The notes under the pieces: model-generated
Told to the model about the DNA's origin: nothing
The model's database searches: none
Seen by the model: the letters and a program-made list of their open reading frames with translations, nothing else
Assembly: GCA_955652915.1 (NCBI GenBank)
Contig: CATPCJ010000230.1
Location: forward strand, 1-36,037
DNA: 36,037 nt
From: an uncultured Bryobacteraceae bacterium
GTDB lineage: Bacteria > Acidobacteriota > Terriglobia > Bryobacterales > Bryobacteraceae
Direction: 5' to 3'
Translations under genes and position numbers: made by a program
Shown: positions 6,807-14,171 of the stretch, piece by piece
Numbering within the stretch: the stretch's first letter is position 1
Layout of the letters: every line of letters begins with the position of its first letter

Positions 6807-8912
6807 TTGGACACTTCCACTCCACTCAAATTTGTAAAAGGCGTTGGTCCGAAGCGGGCGGAAATGCTGGAGACCAAGGGCTTGCTCACAGTGGAAGACT
6901 TGCTCGGGTACGCTCCGTTCCGCTATGAGGACCGCGGCAACGTGAAGCCGATTGCCCAGCTTGCTCCAGGCGAGGTGGCTACCGTGATCGCGGAGGTGAA
7001 ATCCACGAAATTAACCGGGTTCCGGGGGCGCAATCTCGGATTGGTTGAAACCATTTTCACCGATGGCTCGCGTGAGACGCTGCGCGGGAAATGGTTCCGG
7101 CCCAATGGCGGCTATCTGGCCGATAAATTCACCCCAGGTCTCAAAGTCGCGTTGTTCGGCAAAATCGAACTCGACAATTACACCGGCGATCTCCTGATGA
7201 TGAATCCGGAAGACGAGATTATCGGTGGTGATGACTCTGAAGGCGATATAGGTCTGCACACTGGCCGTATCGTTCCCATCTACGAGGCGGCCGGGAAGGT
7301 CACAACTCGCGTACTTCGTTCACTGCTCGATCGCATTCTCGGATCGATCGAACCCCTCCAGGACCATTTTCCACAGGTCGTTCGCGAACGCCTTAAGTTG
7401 CCGGACCGCTGGAGCGCAATTCGAGCGCTTCACTTTCCCGGCCCCGGCGCCGACCTGCGCCTATTGAACGCCTTTCGAACTCCCGCGCATTGGCGGCTGA
7501 TCTTCGAGGAGTTTTTCTGGTTGGAATGCGGCCTGACGTTGAAGCGTGCCAAGGCTCGCGTGCAACCCGGCATTCCGTTTGAGCTCACCGATCGCGCCCG
7601 CGAAAAGATCAAGGCCATGCTGCCTTTCAAACCCACGGGCGCGCAAAAACGCGTACTCAAGGAAATCGCCGCGGACATGCACACTCCCCATCCCATGAAC
7701 CGCCTGCTGCAGGGCGATGTCGGGAGCGGGAAGACTTTGGTGGCCGCTGAGGCAGCCGTGATCGCGATCGACAATGGATACCAGGTGGGCGTTCTCGCGC
7801 CGACCGAGATTCTCGCCAGCCAGCATTATCTATACTTCAAGAACCTGTTTCAGAAAATGGGTTATGTGGTAGCGTTGTTAACCGGCTCCTCAACGCCGCG
7901 GGAGAAAACGCAAATCAAGAAACTGATTTCCGAAGGTCTGGTGCATCTCGCCATCGGCACTCACGCGCTGATTGAGGAAGATGTCGAGTGGAAGAATCTG
8001 GGACTCGCGATCGTCGACGAACAGCATCGTTTCGGCGTAATGCAACGGCTGCGATTGACTTCGAAAGGTAAGCATCCCGACGTCCTGGTGATGACCGCGA
8101 CTCCGATTCCACGTACGCTGGCGCTCACAATTTACGGCGATCTGGACGTTTCCGTGATCGATGAAATGCCGCCCGGCAGAAAGACAATTATCACCAAGCA
8201 CGTCACGGACGAACAGATCGAGGGTGTTTACAGTTCTCTGAAGAGAGAAGTGCTGCGGGGCCGCCAGGCATACGTGGTGTATCCGGTCATCGAAGAATCC
8301 GAAACGCAGGCGATCAAAGCAGCGCGGCAAATGTACCGGCACCTTTCCGAAATCGTGTTCCCGGATCTTGCCGTGGGGCTGTTGCACGGGAGGTTGAAGA
8401 CGGACGAAAAAGAGACGGTGATGGACGCCTTCCGGCGTGGGGAAATCAAGATTCTGGTTTCCACGACGGTCATTGAGGTCGGAGTAGATGTGCCCAACGC
8501 GACGGTGATGCTGATCGAGCAGGCAGAGCGATTCGGCTTGGCGCAACTGCACCAGCTCCGCGGCCGCGTGGGGCGTGGGGCCGAGCAGAGTTATTGTGTG
8601 CTGGTAACCGGCAAGCTCAACGAGGCCGGCCGCCAGCGCATACGAACCATGGTGGATTCGAGCGACGGGTTCTACATCGCGGAAATGGATTTGAGACTCC
8701 GCGGTCCTGGAGAATTCTTCGGGACAAAGCAATCCGGTTTGCCGGCCTTAAAAATCGCAGACATCATCCGCGATCAGGAAGTGCTGGAGATCGCGCGCAG
8801 CGAGGCGCGGGAATTCATCGACAATCCTCCCTCGGAAGAAGCCCTGCGTGGCGCCGTCGGATACATTCGCCAACACTGGCAGCGCAAGTACGGGCTCGTG
8901 CAGGTAGGCTGA
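6807..8912 (+). CDS. recG: ATP-dependent DNA helicase RecG
   Basis: This is about 701 residues, close to the normal RecG length. It opens with FVKGVGPKRAEML, the helix-hairpin-helix-like start of RecG, followed by the OB-fold wedge domain that recognises branched DNA. The helicase motifs are all visible: GDVGSGKT (Walker A), DEQHRFG (DExH), TATPIPRTLALT (motif III), LHGRLK, and QLRGRVGRG (motif VI). RecG drives fork regression and branch migration during repair. The start is a TTG at 6807, since the frame upstream runs through the antisense of the oxidoreductase signal peptide. Its stop overlaps the rsmD start (TGATG). Confidence 0.95.
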   Translation: MDTSTPLKFVKGVGPKRAEMLETKGLLTVEDLLGYAPFRYEDRGNVKPIAQLAPGEVATVIAEVKSTKLTGFRGRNLGLVETIFTDGSRETLRGKWFRPNGGYLADKFTPGLKVALFGKIELDNYTGDLLMMNPEDEIIGGDDSEGDIGLHTGRIVPIYEAAGKVTTRVLRSLLDRILGSIEPLQDHFPQVVRERLKLPDRWSAIRALHFPGPGADLRLLNAFRTPAHWRLIFEEFFWLECGLTLKRAKARVQPGIPFELTDRAREKIKAMLPFKPTGAQKRVLKEIAADMHTPHPMNRLLQGDVGSGKTLVAAEAAVIAIDNGYQVGVLAPTEILASQHYLYFKNLFQKMGYVVALLTGSSTPREKTQIKKLISEGLVHLAIGTHALIEEDVEWKNLGLAIVDEQHRFGVMQRLRLTSKGKHPDVLVMTATPIPRTLALTIYGDLDVSVIDEMPPGRKTIITKHVTDEQIEGVYSSLKREVLRGRQAYVVYPVIEESETQAIKAARQMYRHLSEIVFPDLAVGLLHGRLKTDEKETVMDAFRRGEIKILVSTTVIEVGVDVPNATVMLIEQAERFGLAQLHQLRGRVGRGAEQSYCVLVTGKLNEAGRQRIRTMVDSSDGFYIAEMDLRLRGPGEFFGTKQSGLPALKIADIIRDQEVLEIARSEAREFIDNPPSEEALRGAVGYIRQHWQRKYGLVQVG

Positions 8913-9448
8913 TGCGCGTAATCGGAGGAGAATATCGCAGCCGCCGCTTGAAGACGCTGCCCGGACTCAACACGCGGCCCACTCCGGATCGTTTGCGCGA
9001 GACGCTCTTCAACGTGCTGGCGCCAAACATCGTGGACAGCATCTTCCTGGATGCCTATGCGGGAACGGGTGCGGTGGGCATCGAAGCCCTGAGCCGGGGA
9101 GCGGGGCGATGCATATTCGTCGAGAAAAACCGCGCCGCGGTGGAGGTGATCCGAGAGAATCTGGAATCGCTAGCCGCCGCATCCCGCGCGGAAGTTTTCA
9201 CAGGCAAGGCGATTGCGGTACTCGAACGAGTAACCGCGGACATCATCTTCCTGGACCCGCCGTACGAACTGGAAAAAGAATACGAGGCCGCGCTGTCGGC
9301 GATCGCGAAATCCTCAAAAGGCCTGGTAGTCGCGCAACACGCATCTCGCCTGGAGCTCCTACCGGATTACGGCGGCCTGCGCCGATATCGGATTCTAAGG
9401 CAGGGAGACAACTCCCTGAGCTTTTATCGGAAAGCGAGTGATGACTGA
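8912..9448 (+). CDS. rsmD: 16S rRNA (guanine966-N2)-methyltransferase RsmD
   Basis: This 178-residue class I SAM methyltransferase opens with MRVIGGEYRSRRL, typical of RsmD. The SAM-binding loop is LDAYAGTGAVGIEALSRGA, and the catalytic N6/N2-adenine/guanine motif IV is DPPYE. It methylates G966 of 16S rRNA in the 30S subunit. The ATG overlaps the recG stop by one base, so the two genes are translationally coupled. A longer frame from 8594 overlaps recG and has no methyltransferase character, so it was not used. Confidence 0.93.
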   Translation: MRVIGGEYRSRRLKTLPGLNTRPTPDRLRETLFNVLAPNIVDSIFLDAYAGTGAVGIEALSRGAGRCIFVEKNRAAVEVIRENLESLAAASRAEVFTGKAIAVLERVTADIIFLDPPYELEKEYEAALSAIAKSSKGLVVAQHASRLELLPDYGGLRRYRILRQGDNSLSFYRKASDD

Positions 9449-9486
9449 AGAAGTTGTGGCTCTTGGAGTCCGCGAACAAATCGCCA

Positions 9487-9555
9487 ACCCACACCGGCAG
9501 GAATGCCTGTGCCACCGGTGCAAATTGTGGCACAGGCATTCTTGCCTGTGTGGGT
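9487..9555. repeat. 29-bp inverted repeat between convergent genes
   Basis: The arm at 9487-9515 (acccacaccggcaggaatgc...) pairs with 9527-9555 with two mismatches over 29 bases, around an 11-base loop (cggtgcaaatt). It lies between the stops of rsmD (+) and the exporter gene (-), where it could act as a bidirectional terminator. It lacks a clear T-run, and its internal core (aggaatgcct / aggcattctt) is itself near-palindromic. I believe similar sequences recur in Solibacter-type genomes, which would make it a dispersed repeat rather than a dedicated terminator. Confidence 0.85.
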
Positions 9556-9597
9556 CTTAGAGCGGCTTTTTCACAACCCCGTGAGGGAGTGTTCCTT

Positions 9598-11193
9598 TCA
9601 ACTGCGCTTGGGCGCAATCCAGTGAGTCACCTTCGGTGCGCCGTCACCCTGGTGAAACGCCCATGCTTTCACTTCCATTTCATGATCGGATACCGTGATT
9701 CGCTCATGCTGCCGCAGATGTTCCGCCCAGCTTTCAACAACAAAATTTTCGATATAGCGCCCAGGAGTGGCCGCATCCTCATAAAGGCTCCAGCGAATCG
9801 CGCCGTCGCGCCGGCGGATGCGGCGTACGGCTTGCATGGCCCGGGCGAACTCAACGCCGCGCTCTGAATCGATCGAATACTCCACGGTTACTAACACCGG
9901 TCCATCCTCGGGATGCCGTTCGACCAACAGCGGTGGTTCCGGCCAGTGATTGGAGGGAGAAGTATCCAGTTCGAGTGAGCCTGTCAGCCGCAGCCGCGCG
10001 GTTAAGGCGGCTGCGATCAGTAATGTGACGCCCGCCATCAGTAGTGTCGGACGAAGGCCGAAGCGCTCGGCTACCTCGCCCCATATCACGCTGCCCACTG
10101 CCATGGCGCCCTGAAACACCAGCAGGTAGACGCCTAAAGCGCGCGCCCGCACCCAGGCCGGCAGCGACGTTTGCGCGGATGTATTTAGATTGGAGTTCAC
10201 CGACATCCATGCCATGCCACCGGCCAGCATCGTCAGCGCGACGGCGGCGAAACTCGTCAAATATGCGAGCGCGATATTGACCAGACCGAACAACACCACC
10301 GACGATGTCACGATCGTGTCCGGGGAAAACATCTGGCGCACGCGCGAGCTGAACAGCGCGCCGATGATAGACCCTAATCCCAGGCAACCGAGCAGCACAC
10401 CGTAGCCGCTGCTTTCGCTGTGCAGCTCCACTTTCGCAACCAAAGGTAAAATCGCCCAGAGCGCGCTGGAGGAAATCACGAAGAAACCCGATCGCAGCAG
10501 CACCGCGTGCATCGGCCGCGCGAAACGCACGTACCGCATTCCGGTCCAGATGGCGCCGCCAATGCTCTCAGTGGACTGCGGCGCGCTCTCCGGATCTCGT
10601 CTCCAAAGGTACAGCACGATCATCACGCCGACGAACGAAACGGCGTTGAGCATGAAAGCGGCGCCCGCACCCACTGCCGCCACCACCAGACCGCCGAGCG
10701 CGGGCCCCACCGATCTTGCCAGGTTGAATCCACCGGAGTTCAGCGAGATCGCCGCCGGCAAGTCAGGCTTCCGTACAAGCTCCGGCATGATGGCCTGCCA
10801 AGCCGGTCCATTCATCGTGGAGCCCAGTCCCAGAGCGAAAGTCAGCCACAGCAACGTCCATGGCCCGCTGTGGCCGGTCAGGGTGAGCATGCCCAGGATC
10901 GCGGCGGCGGACAGCATCCAGCCCTGCGTGATGAGCAAAAGTCTGCGGCGATCGACGATGTCGCCGAACGCGCCGGCGGGGACACCCAATAGGAATACCG
11001 GCAAGTTGGTGGCGGTTTGAACCAGCGCCACCAACAGCGCGGAAGAAGTTAGCGTGGCCATCGACCACGCCGCGCCCACGTTCTGCATCCACGTGCCGAT
11101 GTTGGATGCAATGGAGGCTATCCACAGCCAGCGGAACCAAGTGTACAGGAGTGGCGTCCACGCACTTTGTACGGAAGACTTCGCTTGGGCCAA
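9598..11193 (-). CDS. MFS transporter (MFS_3/EntS-like) with C-terminal soluble domain
   Basis: This 531-residue protein has roughly 400 N-terminal residues forming 10-12 hydrophobic segments, with FGDIVDRRRLLLITQG as the cytoplasmic loop 2-3 motif of the major facilitator superfamily. The pattern matches the 'transmembrane secretion effector' group related to the enterobactin exporter EntS. The last ~110 residues (from about VLVTVEYSID) are soluble and resemble an alpha/beta ferredoxin-like domain common in acidobacterial and rhizobial versions. It probably exports a small hydrophobic molecule. No biosynthetic cluster lies next to it, so the cargo is open. It is read alone, convergent with rsmD. 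Confidence 0.85.
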   Translation of the reverse strand: MAQAKSSVQSAWTPLLYTWFRWLWIASIASNIGTWMQNVGAAWSMATLTSSALLVALVQTATNLPVFLLGVPAGAFGDIVDRRRLLLITQGWMLSAAAILGMLTLTGHSGPWTLLWLTFALGLGSTMNGPAWQAIMPELVRKPDLPAAISLNSGGFNLARSVGPALGGLVVAAVGAGAAFMLNAVSFVGVMIVLYLWRRDPESAPQSTESIGGAIWTGMRYVRFARPMHAVLLRSGFFVISSSALWAILPLVAKVELHSESSGYGVLLGCLGLGSIIGALFSSRVRQMFSPDTIVTSSVVLFGLVNIALAYLTSFAAVALTMLAGGMAWMSVNSNLNTSAQTSLPAWVRARALGVYLLVFQGAMAVGSVIWGEVAERFGLRPTLLMAGVTLLIAAALTARLRLTGSLELDTSPSNHWPEPPLLVERHPEDGPVLVTVEYSIDSERGVEFARAMQAVRRIRRRDGAIRWSLYEDAATPGRYIENFVVESWAEHLRQHERITVSDHEMEVKAWAFHQGDGAPKVTHWIAPKRS

Positions 11194-11201
11194 CTTCTAT
11201 T

Positions 11202-12641
11202 CTAAGCACCCAACAGATGCTTCTGAACTTTTCCCAGCGCGTTCCGTGGAAGTCTATCGACTACGATGAACTCTCGCGGCACTTTAAAAGATGCCAGCTT
11301 TTCGCGGCAGCGCCCTTCGAGTTCCGCCGCATCGATCTGGCGTGCAACGACGATGTATGCCACCGGAACTTCGCCGCGGACGCGATCGGGAACCGCCGCT
11401 ACAGCGGCTTCGGCGATCTCTTCCTGCTCCTCCAGGAATTCCTCGATCTCTCGCGGATAAATATTGAAACCGCCGGAGATGATCAGATCGGTCCTGCGTC
11501 CGCACAACGTGTAGTAGCCGTCGTGGGAACGCACGGCCAGATCTCCAGTGCGGAAATAGCCGTCGAGAAAAGCGGCGCGCGTGGCTTCGTCTCGCTTCCA
11601 GTAACCGGCGAAAATGTTTGCACCCTGGAGATAAAGCTCGCCGGTTTCGCCATCGGCAACGTGCTGACCGCTTTCATCCAGCAGCCGCACTGAAACGCCG
11701 GGCATCGGCAGGCCCACGCTTCCGGGCCGCCGCTCGCCATCGTATGGATTGCCGATATTCATCAGCGTCTCACTCATTCCGTATCGCTCCAGGATGTGGT
11801 GGCCGAACCTGGCGCGAAATTCCTCGAAGATCTGGGCCGGCAAGGGCGCCGAGCCGGAAACAAACAAGCGCATCCGACCGCCGATTTCGCGCGCCTGCTC
11901 CACGGGAATATCCAGAAGCCGTACGTAAATGGCCGGTACGCCGAAGAACAGCGTGGGCCGGAAGTCCAGAAATTCCTCCCCTGCTTTTTCATGCTCGAAG
12001 CGCTCCAGCAGACGCATCCGGCATCCGCTTGCGAGCCAACAGTGCAGTCCATTGCCCAACGCGTGGACGTGAAAGAGCGGCAGCGCCAGCAGGAAACGGT
12101 CGGCGCTGGTGATCCGCCAGGCTGCCAGCAAGCTGATCGCATTGGCCGCGAAATTATTGTGCGTGAGCACCGCGCCCTTCGACGTTCCAGTGGTGCCGGA
12201 CGTGTAGACGATGCCGGCCGGATCGCCGCCATCGAGCGCAACTGGCAGCCGTTGATTGGGAAACGAAGCCGCTTCACGCGTAAGGTCCGCCGGATTCCAG
12301 ATCGGTGCGGCGCTGGGAAATTCGTTGCGGCTGACGACTGCGGCGGGTTCGGCATCCGCCAGTATGTGCGCAATTTCGCGATCGCGATATAGGATGTTGA
12401 TCGGAACAAAGATCGCGCCTGACTTCACGCAAGCGACGAAGAGATCGATCAGCTCAACGCAGTTGGCGAGATACACGCACAGGCGATCCCCGCGCTTTAT
12501 CCCACGCGCCGCGAGTAGCCGCGCCAAACGGTTGCTGCGCGCATCGAGATCGCCAAAAGTGTAAGTAGCGCCCTGCCATTCAAGCGCCACCGAATCTCGG
12601 CGGGCCACGAACGAGACGTCAAAGAGCTGCGTGAGATTCAC
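11202..12641 (-). CDS. Malonyl-CoA/methylmalonyl-CoA synthetase-like acyl-CoA ligase
   Basis: This 479-residue ANL-superfamily enzyme carries all the expected motifs: YTSGTTGTSKGA (~147-157) for ATP binding, RYGMSET, GYFRTGDLA, and the catalytic Lys in PRNALGKVQK. The stretch around the Y-G-M-S-E motif (ERYGMSETLMNIGNPYDGER) is characteristic of MatB, which makes malonyl-CoA from malonate, CoA and ATP. The start is a GTG at 12641 overlapping the transporter stop (GTGA). The same frame is open ~400 codons further upstream, but that part only mirrors the transporter gene. The subgroup call is good but not certain; methylmalonate or another short dicarboxylate could be the substrate. Confidence 0.85.
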   Translation of the reverse strand: MNLTQLFDVSFVARRDSVALEWQGATYTFGDLDARSNRLARLLAARGIKRGDRLCVYLANCVELIDLFVACVKSGAIFVPINILYRDREIAHILADAEPAAVVSRNEFPSAAPIWNPADLTREAASFPNQRLPVALDGGDPAGIVYTSGTTGTSKGAVLTHNNFAANAISLLAAWRITSADRFLLALPLFHVHALGNGLHCWLASGCRMRLLERFEHEKAGEEFLDFRPTLFFGVPAIYVRLLDIPVEQAREIGGRMRLFVSGSAPLPAQIFEEFRARFGHHILERYGMSETLMNIGNPYDGERRPGSVGLPMPGVSVRLLDESGQHVADGETGELYLQGANIFAGYWKRDEATRAAFLDGYFRTGDLAVRSHDGYYTLCGRRTDLIISGGFNIYPREIEEFLEEQEEIAEAAVAAVPDRVRGEVPVAYIVVARQIDAAELEGRCREKLASFKVPREFIVVDRLPRNALGKVQKHLLGA

Positions 12642-14023
12642 CTGGGAAGCCCCTTGCCCTTGGTCTCGACGCTCCACGGCAACAGCAGCAGTCCCACCAG
12701 AAAAGCCACTGAGGTTAAAGCCACCGGCGTGCCGATCGTCTTGAAGTGCGCCACCCCCGCGCCCACTAGAAATGTCACGCCCGCCGCCAGAAAACGTCCC
12801 GACGAAGTAGCGAATGCAAACGCGCTGCCCCGGCACTCCGTCCGATATTGTTCCGGGAGCCACAGCGTGTACACGGCAAAATTGGCGCCTCCCACGCCCA
12901 GTAAGAACAGGCACGCAAAAAACCAAACTAGCGCGTTCGCTTTTAAATAGAAAACATACCCGAATCCGAGACTGATGAATACGAACATCAGGACGAAGTA
13001 AATTCCCAGGGCGCCTCTTCGGCCGAACACGTCCGCGAGAAATGGCAGCAGCAGGCAGCCAATAATGGTGCCGATGGAAAGCAGCATGGTTCCGTACGAA
13101 GCCAGCCGCGCCGCTTGCTCCGGCGCGTATCCGGCGTTGGACGCCAGATACGTAACCGACGAGGGAACATACACCGAGCCCGCCCACAGACCGATCATCG
13201 AGACCAACAGCAGCCCGGCATTGATGAGTGTACGGCGCCGGTACTCGGGCGAAAACAGTTCCAAGAAAGCGCGCCCCGCGGTCCATCGATGACCGAGTTC
13301 GTCCATACGCTGCCGCCAGCGCTGGGGTTCCGAAACACCGTACCGTATGAACGCCACCAAAAGCGCCGGCGCGCCCCCCACCGCGAATACCGCTCGCCAT
13401 CCGTAATGCGCGCCGACAGTGTAATTCACGATGGCCGCGAGAAATGTGCCGAAATAGTAGCCCGTGTGCATGTACGCCGAGCCCTTCTGCCGCCGCGACT
13501 CCGGCCACTCTTCCGCCACGAAGACGCCACCCAGCGTCCACTCGCCGCCGATACCTGCTCCGGCGAAAAATCGGAACGCGGCCAGAGACCAGACGTTGGT
13601 GGCAACGGCTCCAAGAAAGGTGAAGAGTGAATAGCACAGGATGGTGAGCATCAATGTTCGGACGCGGCCGAAGCGGTCGGCGATGGGTCCCCAGAGAAAG
13701 GCGAAACCCCAGCCAACCAGGAAAATCGCGAACAGCAGTCCGCCATAGAATCCGACGTTCGATTGATTGGCGGCTACTCCCGAGCGCGGCAGAAGTTCGC
13801 GCAACGCCGGCACCAGAACCAGCGCGTAGATGAACGAATCCATGCCGTCCAGCGCCCATCCTGCCCACGCCGCCCAGAAGCCGCGCACCTGATTCGCAGT
13901 GAGCTTCAACCTGGTGTCCCGTCCTGCTGAAGAAGTCCTTGGGGAACGGATCTCAATCGCCGCTTTCTGAGCCATGACCGCTGGCAGGAGGCTTCCTCCC
14001 CAGGCGGTCTTCTCCCCAGACAA
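12638..14023 (-). CDS. MFS transporter, metabolite:H+ symporter type
   Basis: This 461-residue protein has about 12 hydrophobic segments and the MFS loop motif GPIADRFGRVRTLM. The FFAGAGIGGEWTLGGVFVAE segment (helix 4-5 region) is typical of the carboxylate and sialate-type symporters. The gene overlaps the acyl-CoA ligase gene by four bases, so both proteins are made together. The obvious reading is import of a short carboxylate, possibly malonate, for activation by the ligase. An internal ATG at 13975 is an alternative start, since the first ~16 residues look poorly conserved. Substrate is inferred from context only. Confidence 0.85.
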   Translation of the reverse strand: MSGEKTAWGGSLLPAVMAQKAAIEIRSPRTSSAGRDTRLKLTANQVRGFWAAWAGWALDGMDSFIYALVLVPALRELLPRSGVAANQSNVGFYGGLLFAIFLVGWGFAFLWGPIADRFGRVRTLMLTILCYSLFTFLGAVATNVWSLAAFRFFAGAGIGGEWTLGGVFVAEEWPESRRQKGSAYMHTGYYFGTFLAAIVNYTVGAHYGWRAVFAVGGAPALLVAFIRYGVSEPQRWRQRMDELGHRWTAGRAFLELFSPEYRRRTLINAGLLLVSMIGLWAGSVYVPSSVTYLASNAGYAPEQAARLASYGTMLLSIGTIIGCLLLPFLADVFGRRGALGIYFVLMFVFISLGFGYVFYLKANALVWFFACLFLLGVGGANFAVYTLWLPEQYRTECRGSAFAFATSSGRFLAAGVTFLVGAGVAHFKTIGTPVALTSVAFLVGLLLLPWSVETKGKGLPR

Positions 14024-14171
14024 GCTGAGGCTTTACCAGTGCCCTTCGCCAAGGGAGTGGATACTGAGCGTTTTTCAGCAGCGGCTTTCAGCCGGCCAGA
14101 CCCGCTAAAAAGCGTGCCTGCAGCTTGCTTAGGCTGCCCCGCGCCGGACTCGACAATGAACTGGGACAGCA

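Noticed and set aside
9243-9617. Minus-strand frame across the 3' end of rsmD and the palindrome
   Set aside because: It is an antisense reading of rsmD plus the repeat, with no coding-like character.
12642-13868. A ~400-codon upstream extension of the acyl-CoA ligase frame
   Set aside because: It runs through the same DNA as the MFS transporter gene in another frame, is Arg/Gly/His-rich with no domain, and the ligase family start fits the GTG at 12641.
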